Positions 44,036 through 53,454 of a DNA stretch of 64,000 bases are shown here, piece by piece. The stretch comes from Roseiconus nitratireducens. GTDB taxonomy: Bacteria; Planctomycetota; Planctomycetia; Pirellulales; Pirellulaceae. Each line of letters begins with the position of its first letter. Position 1 is the stretch's first letter. The stretch lies in NCBI RefSeq assembly GCF_008629675.1, contig NZ_VWOX01000016.1, forward strand, positions 1-64,000. Direction: 5' to 3'. The notes below the pieces were generated by a model. That model saw only the letters and a list, made by a program, of their open reading frames with translations, did not search any database and was not told the DNA's origin. The translations under genes were made by a program, and so were the position numbers.

Positions 44036-47000
44036 ATGATTCCCAACCGATTCGACCATACGACGGCCGCCGGGCCGATTGCGGCAAAGTGGGATGACGC
44101 CGGGTGCAGCCACGCCGAAGTTTCGCCGGACAAAGAACCGTACACGATCGTGATCCCGCCGCCGAATGTGACCGGCGCGTTGCACCTCGGCCACGGGTTG
44201 AACAACACCTTGCAGGACATCTTGATCCGGGCGAAACGCATGCAAGGGTTTGAAGCGTTGTGGTTGCCCGGGACGGACCACGCCGGAATTGCGACACAAG
44301 CGGTGGTCGAGCGCCGCTTGAAGGAGCAGGAGAACCTGACGCGTCACGACATCGGACGTGAAGCATTGGTCCAGCGGATCTGGTCTTGGAAGGACCAGTA
44401 CGAAAAACGCATCATCGGACAACTCAAGCGGATGGGGTGCAGCTGCGACTGGCGACGGCTGCGATTCACGCTGGACGAACGCTGCGCCGCAGCGGTCCGC
44501 GCCACCTTCTTTGATCTGTTCCAAAAAGGCTTGATCTATCGCGGCAAGCGGCTGGTCAATTGGGACACCTTCCTGCAGACGGCCGTCAGCAACGACGAAG
44601 TGGAGAACGTGACGCGGAAAGGTCACTTCTATCATTTCCGCTATCCCGTGATCGATCCTAAGCCGGGTGAACCCTCGCACGTGGAAATCGCGACCACGCG
44701 TCCGGAAACGATGCTCGGCGACACCGCAGTTGCCGTCCATCCGGACCCTTCCCAGGCCTTCGCCAAGATCGAGCGAGAGTTGCGAGGCAAGATCGCCCAG
44801 GCGAGTGCCAAGGAAAAGTCTGAACTGGAGCAGCAGTTGGAGGCGATTCAGCGACGGCAGGATGCGATGCTGGCGGATCTGGAGATGTTGCGCGAGATGG
44901 CGGCCGATGGACGCAAGCTGATGCTGCCGCTGGTCGAGCGCGAAATCCCGCTGGTGGCGGACGAGTGGGCCAAGCCTGAGCTGGGGTCGGGCTGCGTGAA
45001 AATTACACCGGCCCACGACCCGAACGATTACGAGGTCGGGATGCGGCGTTCGTTGCCGATGATCAACATCCTGAACCCCGACGGCACGATCAACTCCGCC
45101 GCGCCCGCCTACGAGGGGCTGACCATTGCCCAGGCCAGAAAGCAGGTGGTTGCCGACTTGGAAGCGGCCGGTCTGCTGGGCGACATCGAGGATCGTGACA
45201 TCGAAATGCCGTTATCCGACCGCAGCAAGACGGCGATCGAACCTTACCTGGCGGATCAATGGTTTGTCGCAATGGACCAGCTGGCCCAGTCCGCGATGGA
45301 CGCGGTGTCTTCCGGACAGGTCGACATCATTCCTGAACGGTACGAAAAGGGATACCTGGACTGGTTGGGGGAAAAACGTGACTGGCCCGTCAGCCGCCAA
45401 TTGTGGTGGGGCCACCGAATTCCGATCTGGTCGGCGACCTACGACCGGGAGAGTGAGGCGAAGCAGGTGGTCGCCGCGGCGAGTGAGATGGGTGCTTCCG
45501 GGGAAGTCGACGCCAAGGTGCAGGCGGACGAGGAGACCGGCCAATTCAGCGTGTTCGTCTGTCTTCGGCAAGAAGATTCGCCGCTGGAACCCAAGGTTGA
45601 AGCGTTGGGCTTGGAACGCGATCCCGACGTGCTCGATACCTGGTTCTCCTCGGCCCTCTGGCCCCACAGCACGTTGGGATGGCCGGAACAGACCGAGGAA
45701 CTGGCGTACTTCTATCCGACTTCGACCCTGTGCACGTCGCGCGACATCATCACCCTGTGGGTTGCTCGAATGGTGCTGATGGGGTTGAACAACCTGGGCG
45801 AAGTCCCGTTCCATGACGTCTACATCCACCCCACGATCCTGGACGGAAACGGGGAGCGGATGAGCAAGAGCAAAGGCAACGGGGTGGATCCGATCGACGT
45901 GATCGACAAGTTCGGTCCTGATGCGCTTCGCTTCGGGCTGGCACGTTTGGCCACCGAGACGCAAGACGTTCGGCTGCCGGTGCAATACGAGTGCCCGCAC
46001 TGCGAAAAGCTGGTGGATCAAACCAAGAAGAATCGCACGGCTCCGGTCGTCGATTGTCCCTCATGCAAGGAACGGTTTTCGACGCAGTGGGCGGAAACGG
46101 AAGGGCATCGTGCGTTCCCTAAAGCCGCGGTGGTCAGCGAGAAGTTTGAAACCAGCCGCAACTTCGTCAACAAACTTTGGAATGCCGCCCGATTCGTGCT
46201 GATGAATCTGGACGACTACCAGCCGCGACCGATCGATGTCGAAACCCTGCCGTTGGAGGACCGTTGGTTGCTGAGCCGATTGGCGACGGTGACCCGGCAG
46301 GTGACCGAGGGGATCGATCAGTTCAAGTTTTCCGAGAACGCAAGAATCCTCTACGACTTTGCCTGGGACGAGTTCTGCAGCTTTTACGTGGAAATCGCCA
46401 AGCCTCGCTTGGCCGACGATTCGCTGCGGGCCGCAACGCAAAACGTGATGGCGCACGGACTGGATACACTGCTGCGGTTGCTGCACCCGATCATGCCGTT
46501 CGTGACCGAATCGATCTGGGAGTACCTGGGCCAGTTGGCTCCCGAGCGTGGCTTGCAGCCCGCCAAGGTGTCCGAATTCGCGATGACGGCAAGTTGGCCC
46601 ACCAGTCACGCGGAGCATTTTGACGAAACGATCGAGCGACAGTTTTCGCAGTTCCAAGAAGTCATCGGCGCGGTGCGCAAGATTCGAGCCAGCCAGAACA
46701 TTGCTCCGCGTGAGACGGTTCCGGTTGCGATTCGTTGCGACGCGGCAAGCCAGGCGTTGCTGGATCCCATGAAGTCGTATTTCGGCTCATTGGCCGGGGC
46801 CGAGGTCGTTGCGCTCGGGCCGGACGCAAAGCCGTTTGCCACCGATGCCCCGCTGGCCTTGCCGTCGATCGACATGGAAGTTCACGTGGACTTGGAGAAG
46901 TTCATCGACGTGGAAGCCGAACTGACGCGTCTGGAAAAGCTGTTGGGGCAATTGGTCAAACAGATTCAAGGCAAGGAATCGAAGTTGTCCAACGAGAACT

Positions 47001-47125
47001 TTGTTTCTCGGGCTCCAACCGACGTGGTTGAAAAGGAACGCGAATCGTTAAGCGATTTGGTGGTTCAACGCGAATCGGTTCAGGGCGACATCGAGCGTCT
47101 GAAGGAGAAGGCGTCATCAAACTGA
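44036..47125 (+). CDS. valS: Valyl-tRNA synthetase with zinc-ribbon insertion
   Basis: Charges tRNA-Val with valine. The 1029-residue class I synthetase has the HIGH motif at HLGHG (residues 50-54), RMSKSKGNGVDP (about 608-619), the editing (CP1) domain with TRPETMLGDTAVAVHP and a C-terminal coiled-coil arm. An internal coiled coil (AKIERELRGKIAQASAKEKS, 239-300) inserted near the editing domain and a zinc ribbon at Cys653-xx-Cys656 and Cys674-xx-Cys677 are extra to E. coli ValRS (951 residues). Follows cimA. The 3' end overlaps the start of a Minf_1886-type gene. Confidence 0.95.
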   Translation: MIPNRFDHTTAAGPIAAKWDDAGCSHAEVSPDKEPYTIVIPPPNVTGALHLGHGLNNTLQDILIRAKRMQGFEALWLPGTDHAGIATQAVVERRLKEQENLTRHDIGREALVQRIWSWKDQYEKRIIGQLKRMGCSCDWRRLRFTLDERCAAAVRATFFDLFQKGLIYRGKRLVNWDTFLQTAVSNDEVENVTRKGHFYHFRYPVIDPKPGEPSHVEIATTRPETMLGDTAVAVHPDPSQAFAKIERELRGKIAQASAKEKSELEQQLEAIQRRQDAMLADLEMLREMAADGRKLMLPLVEREIPLVADEWAKPELGSGCVKITPAHDPNDYEVGMRRSLPMINILNPDGTINSAAPAYEGLTIAQARKQVVADLEAAGLLGDIEDRDIEMPLSDRSKTAIEPYLADQWFVAMDQLAQSAMDAVSSGQVDIIPERYEKGYLDWLGEKRDWPVSRQLWWGHRIPIWSATYDRESEAKQVVAAASEMGASGEVDAKVQADEETGQFSVFVCLRQEDSPLEPKVEALGLERDPDVLDTWFSSALWPHSTLGWPEQTEELAYFYPTSTLCTSRDIITLWVARMVLMGLNNLGEVPFHDVYIHPTILDGNGERMSKSKGNGVDPIDVIDKFGPDALRFGLARLATETQDVRLPVQYECPHCEKLVDQTKKNRTAPVVDCPSCKERFSTQWAETEGHRAFPKAAVVSEKFETSRNFVNKLWNAARFVLMNLDDYQPRPIDVETLPLEDRWLLSRLATVTRQVTEGIDQFKFSENARILYDFAWDEFCSFYVEIAKPRLADDSLRAATQNVMAHGLDTLLRLLHPIMPFVTESIWEYLGQLAPERGLQPAKVSEFAMTASWPTSHAEHFDETIERQFSQFQEVIGAVRKIRASQNIAPRETVPVAIRCDAASQALLDPMKSYFGSLAGAEVVALGPDAKPFATDAPLALPSIDMEVHVDLEKFIDVEAELTRLEKLLGQLVKQIQGKESKLSNENFVSRAPTDVVEKERESLSDLVVQRESVQGDIERLKEKASSN

Positions 47126-47466
47126 ATCACGATCCCAGATTCGAATCGGGCCAACCCGAACGCATCGAGTTCGTGCGGCACGCCGTGCGCGTGGCGCTCC
47201 GGGACCGCCAACTGACGCGTCGCGGCCACGTGGACGCGGGCGGCGTGTGTCGCGTCTTGTTGGAATTGGCCGTGGATCACTTTGCCGAACGCGGCAAGGA
47301 TGAACTGATCGCTTGGGGATTCGGTTCCAGCTCTGAAGTCGGTGACCTGATCTATGACCTGGCCCAACAGGGGGCCGTCGAGCTGGCTCCTGGCGATGCC
47401 CGCGAGGATTTCGACGGCTGGTACGATCTCCGGCAGCCGCCGGAGACTTGGAAGTTGCAGTGGTGA
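47116..47466 (+). CDS. Minf_1886-family protein, apparently with a non-canonical start
   Basis: A small soluble protein matching the Minf_1886 family pattern of planctomycetes and relatives: HVDAGGVCRVLLELAVDHFA, GSSSEVGDLIYDLAQQGAVE and EDFDGWYDLRQP. The only canonical start is GTG 47173 (97 residues), but homology to the family's usual N-terminus (DPRF...EFV) continues upstream to 47131. No ATG, GTG or TTG exists in frame there. AAGGAG at 47102-47107 is 8 nt before ATC 47116, so I give that as the likely start, overlapping the valS stop by 10 nt. CTG 47122 or a sequencing error are alternatives. Function of the family is unknown. Confidence 0.6.
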   Translation: MKLNHDPRFESGQPERIEFVRHAVRVALRDRQLTRRGHVDAGGVCRVLLELAVDHFAERGKDELIAWGFGSSSEVGDLIYDLAQQGAVELAPGDAREDFDGWYDLRQPPETWKLQW

Positions 47467-47891
47467 TTGCGCCGGCCGGTGGTTGATCGGGCTTGAACTT
47501 GGGTCAACGACGGTGCCAATCCGACGGGTCACGCCAGTTGTGGGGGCTTCCGCTGGCCGATCGTGGGGCGGAACAGGCGCTACAGCCGTCACGTCCAAGA
47601 GAACTGCGGTGACTGCACCGCCGCGGGCGGCTTGATAGCGAAATTCTGAAGGAAAGTCGGGGAATCGATTGCGGCCGGGCCGATAGCTGTCTGTGCACGG
47701 ATGATGCAGGCCTAGGTGTCTGCGAGCGCCGTGTTGCTAACGCTGTGTCCCAGCCGATCGTGCTGGCGAATCGAGATCGCAATTGCAAGACACGATCTGA
47801 AACGGATTCGTCGACGAACGGGCCACCCCACCGTCGGGCACAGTGAGAGCGCTGGCAAGACCCTTCCCAAGTACGTTCATGGAGAATCACG
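47467..47891. other. Intergenic stretch upstream of the Cys-rich gene
   Basis: About 425 bases with no credible frame or repeat. The last bases before 47892 carry a GGAG sequence that is the probable ribosome-binding site of the next gene. Promoter elements are not obvious. Confidence 0.4.
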
Positions 47892-48464
47892 ATGCGTCGT
47901 GTAATCGTTCCTGCCCTGCTGGCCGTTGTCATGGTCGCAGGCTCTTCGGCCAACGCTTCGGCGTTCGGCCTGTTTGACAAGTTGTGTCACAAGGGTTGTG
48001 ACACCGGCTGCGCCGCTGAACCGGCTTGCGGCTGTGAAGTGATCGAACCGGCATGCGGATGCGAAGTTGCCGAGCCGACTTGCGGCTGTGGCATCGTCGA
48101 GCCCGCTTGTGGTTGCGAGCCCTACGGATGCGACACCGGATGTGGACACAAGCACGGCCTGTTGGCCAAGCTGTTCGGAAAGCATCGCGGTTGCGGATGC
48201 GACACCGGTTGCGCTGTTGAGCCCGCATGTGGCTGCGAAGTTGCTGCACCGGCTTGCGGTTGCGAAGTTGCTGCTCCGGTTTGCGACAGCGGATGCTGCG
48301 GCAAGAAGAAGTTCGGACTGCTGCACAAGCTGTTCAACTGCTGCAAAAGCGACTGCTGCGACAGCGGATGCGCTACCTACGCTGAACCGGCTTGCGGCTG
48401 CGAAGTGATCGAGCCCGCATGCGGATGCGAAGTTGCTGCACCGAGCTGCGGTTGCGGTCACTGA
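47892..48464 (+). CDS. Secreted Cys-rich repeat protein
   Basis: A 190-residue exported protein with a signal peptide (MRRVIVPALLAVVMVAGSSA, cleavage near NASA). The mature part has about 42 cysteines, mostly in repeats of the unit EPACGCEV (variants APACGCEV, EPTCGCGI, APSCGCGH), in three blocks separated by Lys-rich segments with a conserved FGLLxKLF motif (for example FGLFDKLCHK, HGLLAKLFGK, FGLLHKLFNC). Such paired Cys could form disulfide cross-links or bind metal in the wall. Planctomycete cell walls are known to contain Cys-rich proteins, so a structural role is plausible. The gene has a strong terminator downstream. Confidence 0.85.
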   Translation: MRRVIVPALLAVVMVAGSSANASAFGLFDKLCHKGCDTGCAAEPACGCEVIEPACGCEVAEPTCGCGIVEPACGCEPYGCDTGCGHKHGLLAKLFGKHRGCGCDTGCAVEPACGCEVAAPACGCEVAAPVCDSGCCGKKKFGLLHKLFNCCKSDCCDSGCATYAEPACGCEVIEPACGCEVAAPSCGCGH

Positions 48465-48820
48465 TTGACGCCCTGGATGCTGCGACGCGGATTCGAAACC
48501 TCAGCGGAGCCCCTGCCAAGCACAACGTTCTAGCAACTCGGTCGTGATCCTCCGGGTCTCGTCTCCCTCACCGGAACTCACCGCCGAGTGGTGCAACGCT
48601 CCCCTTCGAATCCGATAAAAGCAATCTGAAAAAGAGCCCCGATGGCCAGACGGCCGTCGGGGCTTTTTTTGATGCTTAGATCGCCGGATGTCGCCCGATT
48701 CTTGTCGGTTCCATCGCCGCGTTGATACACTCACCTCGATGAACCTCATGGCGACCGATGTGGCCGGACTTCGGTCGGCCGCACGCCTTCACATTCCACA
48801 CGATTCAAGGAGCACCATCG
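48465..48820. other. Intergenic stretch with terminator between the Cys-rich gene and bcp
   Basis: Contains the intrinsic terminator at 48635-48670 and, at 48807-48812, the AAGGAG ribosome-binding site of bcp. Nothing else is recognised. Confidence 0.5.
48635..48670 (+). terminator. Intrinsic terminator of the Cys-rich gene
   Basis: AGCCCCGA (48635-48642) pairs perfectly with TCGGGGCT (48657-48664), extended inwards by GGCC/GGCC around an AGAC loop, and is followed by seven T (48664-48670). It is the strongest intrinsic terminator seen in the window, about 170 bp after the Cys-rich gene, in keeping with a highly expressed transcript. Confidence 0.9.
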
Positions 48821-49291
48821 ATGGCTGATTGGTTGGAACCCGGTAGCAAAGCACCCGCCTTCACGCTCAGCGACGATCAGGGCAATCAGGTCAAATTGAG
48901 CGAATTGAAGGGCAAGCCGGTCGTCCTGTACTTCTACCCTCGCGACGACACGCCCGGTTGCACGAAAGAAGCTTGTGCTTTTCGCGATCGATACGACGAA
49001 CTGAAAAAGCTGGGGGCGCAACTTTACGGTGTCAGTGCCGACACGGCGGAAAGCCACACCAAGTTCCGAGAAAAGTACTCGTTGCCCTTTCCGTTGCTGG
49101 TCGACGGCAAGCACACCATGTTGGAAAAATATGGTGCCTGGCGGGAGAAAAACATGTACGGCAAAAAGTCGATGGGGATCCAGCGGAGCACGTATCTGAT
49201 CGACGCCGACGGCAAGGTTGCCAAGGTCTGGAAACGCGTCAAGGTCGACGGCCACGACCAGCAAGTGATCGACGCCCTGAAGGAACTTTAG
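48821..49291 (+). CDS. bcp: Thiol peroxidase of the Bcp/PrxQ family
   Basis: Peroxiredoxin that reduces hydrogen peroxide and organic hydroperoxides. The 156-residue protein has the [19 protein letters not shown] motif with peroxidatic Cys47 and resolving Cys52, the typical five-residue spacing of PrxQ. The start at 48821 follows AAGGAG at 48807-48812 and gives [14 protein letters not shown], the standard N-terminus. Electrons would come from thioredoxin, for which trxB lies elsewhere in the window. Confidence 0.95.
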   Translation: MADWLEPGSKAPAFTLSDDQGNQVKLSELKGKPVVLYFYPRDDTPGCTKEACAFRDRYDELKKLGAQLYGVSADTAESHTKFREKYSLPFPLLVDGKHTMLEKYGAWREKNMYGKKSMGIQRSTYLIDADGKVAKVWKRVKVDGHDQQVIDALKEL

Positions 49292-49532
49292 CCACGCGAT
49301 CAGATTCTTGCTCCCTGAATCCGTCGGACTCAAACGCGGGGTGCTGGGGGCGGCGACCGGGTCGCAACCTTGCACCGCTGGGCCGTGCGCCAACCGGCGG
49401 ACCCCCGGCACCGCCTGCCCGGCACGGCTCGCCCGTCATCCCCTAGCACGGCCCAGGGCAGCGGGATAGGCTGCGGCTATTCCAGGCGGATTTGTCGATC
49501 CCATCCATTCTCGCCAGCCCTTCGCCCTGCTC

Positions 49533-50990
49533 ATGGCTCAAACCATTGTCATCTTCGGCGCGTCCGGTGACCTGACCAGTCGCAAGTTGATCCCGGCCCT
49601 CTACAGCCTGTTCAAGAAAGACAAGTTGACCGAGACGCTGCGGATTGTCGGCGTGTCGCGGTCACCGTTTGAACACGAGGAGTACCGGGATTCGTTGCGC
49701 GAAACGACGGAAAAATTCACCGGATCGTTGTTCGATTCGGAGAGCTGGAACGCGTTCGCGGAGAACCTGTACTACGAGCCGGGTGACATCAACGAAGCCA
49801 AGGATTTCACGGAGCTGGCTACGTTTCTGAAGAAGATCGAGAACGGTGACAAGGCCGGTCGGCTGTACTATCTCTCGACCATGCCGCAGTTGTACGAGAA
49901 GGCGATCGAACAGCTCGGCAATGCCGGTCTTGCGGACGACAGTGACGGGTTTCGTCGAGTCATCATCGAGAAACCGTTCGGCACGGATCTGGCAACCGCC
50001 GAGGCGCTCAATGCGTCGATCCACCGCGTTTTTCGCGAGGACCAGATCTATCGCATCGATCACTACCTGGGCAAGGAAACGGTGCAGAACATTTTTGCCC
50101 TGCGGTTCGCCAATTCGATTTTTGAACCGATTTGGAACCGCAACTACGTCGACCACGTGCAAATCACGGTCGCGGAAGAAGTCGTGATTGGGCGGCGGGC
50201 CGGGTATTACGACAAGGCTGGTATCCTGCGGGACATGTTCCAGAACCACTTGTTGCAGTTGATGATGATCACTGCCATGGAGCCGCCAGCGCGGTACGAC
50301 GCATCACTGGTCCGTGACGAAAAGGTCAAGGTCTTGCACAGCGTCCGAAAAATGTCCGGTGGGGATTTCGCTTCCAATACCGTCCGCGGGCAGTACAAAG
50401 GCTACCTGCAGGAAGAAGGCGTCCCGCCGGGAAGCCAGACCGAGACCTATGCAGCGTTAAAGCTGTACTGTGACAACTGGCGGTGGAAAGGCGTGCCGTT
50501 CTACCTTCGCAGCGGCAAGGGCATGTCCTGCCGCACCACTCAAATCGTGATCCAGTTCCGCCAGGCGCCCCACATTCTGTTCGGCCACAAGACGAGGACG
50601 CCGGTTGGGAACCGATTGGTCATCCAGGTGCAGCCCGCCGAAGGGATCCAGCTGCATTTCGAAGCCAAGGTCCCCGAAAGCGAAATGAAGACCCGCACGA
50701 GCACCTTGGACTTTGATTTCAACCAGGCCGCCTCCGGTGGCATGCCCGACGCCTACCAGCGATTGCTGCTGGACGCGTTGCTGGGAGATGCGAGTCTGTT
50801 CGCCCGCAGCGACGAAGTGGAACTGGCGTGGGGGATTGTCGACCCGATCGATGCCGCTTGGCGCAGCCCCGCTGCCCCGCCGCTGTTTCCGTACGAAGTC
50901 GGGTTGTGGGGACCACCAGAGTCCAACGATTGGATGGCGGCGCAACGAAGAGAGTGGTTCGACGTCTGCCCGGTGCTGACCAAGCACTGA
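49533..50990 (+). CDS. zwf: Glucose-6-phosphate 1-dehydrogenase
   Basis: First enzyme of the oxidative pentose phosphate pathway: converts glucose 6-phosphate to 6-phosphogluconolactone and makes NADPH. The 485-residue protein has the NADP-binding IFGASGDLTSRKLIPALYSL at the N-terminus, the conserved YRIDHYLGKETVQNI catalytic segment and IIEKPFGTDL. All sequence features are standard and the length is normal (485-495). It stands alone on the plus strand. Confidence 0.96.
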   Translation: MAQTIVIFGASGDLTSRKLIPALYSLFKKDKLTETLRIVGVSRSPFEHEEYRDSLRETTEKFTGSLFDSESWNAFAENLYYEPGDINEAKDFTELATFLKKIENGDKAGRLYYLSTMPQLYEKAIEQLGNAGLADDSDGFRRVIIEKPFGTDLATAEALNASIHRVFREDQIYRIDHYLGKETVQNIFALRFANSIFEPIWNRNYVDHVQITVAEEVVIGRRAGYYDKAGILRDMFQNHLLQLMMITAMEPPARYDASLVRDEKVKVLHSVRKMSGGDFASNTVRGQYKGYLQEEGVPPGSQTETYAALKLYCDNWRWKGVPFYLRSGKGMSCRTTQIVIQFRQAPHILFGHKTRTPVGNRLVIQVQPAEGIQLHFEAKVPESEMKTRTSTLDFDFNQAASGGMPDAYQRLLLDALLGDASLFARSDEVELAWGIVDPIDAAWRSPAAPPLFPYEVGLWGPPESNDWMAAQRREWFDVCPVLTKH

Positions 50991-51144
50991 AGTACGGAAC
51001 GAACACCTGGTTCCAAGGCTCCCGCCTTGGAACCCGCTGCGTATCAGGCTCTGCCTGATCTGACACGCGGCTCCGTGAGCAAGCCGAGTCAGCCGCAGTG
51101 CGTCTCCGGGCACGAGCGTCTGAACCCGCTGGCCGCTCGGGAAG
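50991..51144. repeat. Single family C palindrome
   Basis: GGTTCCAAGGCTCCCGCCTT followed by GGAACC at about 51008-51033 forms a near-perfect stem, the reverse complement arrangement of the units at 23501-23749. It sits 17 bp after the zwf stop, between convergent genes, so it may serve as a terminator for both. Confidence 0.6.
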
Positions 51145-51372
51145 CTACTGGCAGATCCCGCCACAGCAGCGCGGAGCACCGCAACCCTCACCGGGGCCGG
51201 CCGTCGGCAGTGAACGCGATGATCCGTTCATGTTCGGAGCGGCAGGGGCACTCATCAACCGTTCCAGCTTGACCTCGCCACACTCCGGACAGGCAACCTT
51301 CTCATCGCCGGAGCGGACCAACAGTTCGACGGTGCGTTCACAACGCGGGCATTCGTATTCGTACAGTGGCAT
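51145..51372 (-). CDS. FmdB-type zinc-ribbon regulatory protein
   Basis: A 75-residue protein of the FmdB/CxxC_CXXC_SSSS family. The N-terminus MPLYEYECPRCERTVELLVR and ACPECGEV give two CxxC pairs that bind one zinc. A Ser/Pro/Gly-rich tail ends CGAPRCCGGICQ, with further Cys. Members of this family are small regulators of unknown target. The ATG at 51372 is preferred to GTG 51378. Convergent with zwf. Confidence 0.85.
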   Translation of the reverse strand: MPLYEYECPRCERTVELLVRSGDEKVACPECGEVKLERLMSAPAAPNMNGSSRSLPTAGPGEGCGAPRCCGGICQ

Positions 51373-51625
51373 CAGCACACCTGATCTGACAGACGCAAAG
51401 GGGAAAGGGCTGGACCAAACGTCATCGCCGGACGTTCCACGCCACCATCACGTCGGTTGGCTGAGGCATCCCGTTGGACCGTGTCCGCGGAAGCCGCCTG
51501 TGGAAGCCACTCGACTCTCTCGCCCCAACGGCGACGCTCCGGCAGTGCTAGGATGAACCCTTGAAGACCAGATTATTCTTAGCTTGAACGCGCCGGCTGG
51601 CAACTGCGGCCCGGGGGGAATTGGG

Positions 51626-52282
51626 ATGAAACGTGACGAAGTCCGGCAGGTCGATTCGATCGCCATCAACGAGTACGGGATCTCCGGACTGGTGCTGATG
51701 GAAAATGCCGGACGGGGAGCCGCCGAGCGGATCGCGGCCTGGTGTGATCGCTCTGATGCCGTGCGAATTCTGTGCGGCCCGGGCAATAACGGCGGCGACG
51801 GTTACGTGATCGCGCGGCATCTGGAACTGTTGGGATTCGCGGTCGATCTGGTCGCACTGGTGCCACCGGAAAAACTTTCCGGCGATGCGTCGGCCAACGC
51901 GATGATCGCCCAAAGGTCCGGTATTCCGATTGTCACGGCGGAATCCGTTTCGGAGTTGGAACAATCCATCGATGGGAACCACGTGTTGGTCGATTGTTTG
52001 TTGGGGACCGGAGCGAAGGGGGCCCCGCGGGGGCTGTATCACGACGCGGTCCGGCTGGCCAACGCAACCGATCGCAAACGGGTTGCAATCGATCTTCCCA
52101 CCGGGCTGGATTGTGACACGGGGCAGCCCAGCGAGATGACGTTCCGCGCCGATTTGACGATCACGTTTGTGGCGGCGAAGGATGGGTTCCAGAACCCGGA
52201 CGCGGCTCCATTTCTGGGCCACGTTGAAACCGTGGGCATCGGCGTTCCCCGGGTGTTGCTGCGGCGGTTCGGCGTGGTTTAG
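51626..52282 (+). CDS. nnrE: NAD(P)H-hydrate epimerase (YjeF N-terminal domain)
   Basis: Epimerises damaged NAD(P)HX so that a separate dehydratase can repair it. The 218-residue protein has LMENAGRGAAERI, the nucleotide-binding GPGNNGGDGYVIARHL, VDCLLGTGAKGAPRG and RVAIDLPTGLDCDTG, and ends TFVAAKDGF. It is a stand-alone epimerase domain; the dehydratase part found in E. coli YjeF is absent and not next door. The ATG at 51626 follows GGGGGGAATTGGG; a TTG at 51584 would add 14 residues. Confidence 0.93.
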   Translation: MKRDEVRQVDSIAINEYGISGLVLMENAGRGAAERIAAWCDRSDAVRILCGPGNNGGDGYVIARHLELLGFAVDLVALVPPEKLSGDASANAMIAQRSGIPIVTAESVSELEQSIDGNHVLVDCLLGTGAKGAPRGLYHDAVRLANATDRKRVAIDLPTGLDCDTGQPSEMTFRADLTITFVAAKDGFQNPDAAPFLGHVETVGIGVPRVLLRRFGVV

Positions 52283-52467
52283 ACGGGCGACGCGTGCCGG
52301 ACTTTTGCGCCGGCCCGTTTCACGCGGCATGTCTCGGGGGCTCACTGGGACGGAACGCGGGCGGCGGGCGCACGTGACCGGTAGGCGTCGCTCGGGCGGC
52401 CCGCAACTGGCGGCTGGGAGGTTGTCAGAGTCCGGCTGACGCGCTAGCTTCAACCTTTGCCCATTCG

Positions 52468-53454
52468 TTGACTCTGACTGAAATTCACCGAGGTCCCATC
52501 GTGGTCGAAGTTGTTGAAGCCGTTCCGTTGGATGTATCTGATGCCGACGCCCTGCGTTACTTGCCCGAGGGGCCCTACCAGATCGGCGAGGGACAGTTTT
52601 CCTGGGTGGCCATTCAGCACGGCGCTGACGTCCAGCACGGCAGTCTGAATCGATACGACCTGAACGCCGGGGAGAATGTATCGCTGGACCTGCCCGGGCG
52701 TCCCGGGTTCGCGTTTCCATGCAACACCGAGAATCGATTTGTCGTGGGGTGCGAGCGATCGCTGGGCTTCTTTGACGTTTCGACCGGCGACTGGCAGCCG
52801 TTCTGCGAAGGGGTCGATGCGGACGTCAGCAACACGATCATCAATGACGGCCTGGCGTACGAAGATAATTTGGTGTTCGGAACCAAGGACTTGGAATTCA
52901 AAACAAAGAAGGCCGGTCTGTATCTCTACCGAGGACGCGACGAAAAGTTGATCCGATTGCGAGACGACCAGATCTGCAGCAACGGGAAGGCCACGCTGGG
53001 TGAAGACGGATCTTTGTGGCTGCTGGACATCGATTCCCCCACACGCAAAGTCGTTCGCTATCGGTTGGACATCGACGCCGGAACGTTGGGCGAGCCGGAA
53101 GTCGTGTTGGATTTGAGCGATGACGCGGCGGTTCCCGATGGAGCGATTTTGACGCCGGACGCATCCGGATTGATCGTTTCGATGTTCTTGCCCGAATCAG
53201 CCGCCTATGGCCAGACACGGCTGTATGAGTTGTCCAGCGGGCAATGTCAAAAGGTTTGGCGAACTCCGTTGTCGCCCCAGAACACCTGCCCGGCGCTGGT
53301 TCAGCACCAGGGAACGTTGAAACTGGTGATCACCACCGCCGTCGAGCACATGACGCCGGCCGACCAGGCGGTTTGCACCGGCGCGGGAAGAATCTTCGTC
53401 GCCGACAGCGGGTTCGCCAGCGAAGGCTGGCAACCGCCTCGATTCGACGCCTGA
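52468..53454 (+). CDS. SMP-30/gluconolactonase-like beta-propeller protein
   Basis: A 328-residue protein of the SMP-30/gluconolactonase/LRE-like group: short beta-strand repeats, GEGQFSWVAIQHGADVQH at the start of the propeller, SNTIINDGLAYEDNLVFGTK, with the conserved Asn-Asp pair, DDAAVPDGAILTPDASGLIV and LYRGRDEKL. These enzymes hydrolyse sugar lactones, with a metal bound by Glu, Asn and Asp. No signal peptide is present, so it is probably cytoplasmic. Initiation is at TTG 52468. Location near zwf, whose product is a lactone, is suggestive but the genes are 1.5 kb apart. Confidence 0.75.
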   Translation: MTLTEIHRGPIVVEVVEAVPLDVSDADALRYLPEGPYQIGEGQFSWVAIQHGADVQHGSLNRYDLNAGENVSLDLPGRPGFAFPCNTENRFVVGCERSLGFFDVSTGDWQPFCEGVDADVSNTIINDGLAYEDNLVFGTKDLEFKTKKAGLYLYRGRDEKLIRLRDDQICSNGKATLGEDGSLWLLDIDSPTRKVVRYRLDIDAGTLGEPEVVLDLSDDAAVPDGAILTPDASGLIVSMFLPESAAYGQTRLYELSSGQCQKVWRTPLSPQNTCPALVQHQGTLKLVITTAVEHMTPADQAVCTGAGRIFVADSGFASEGWQPPRFDA

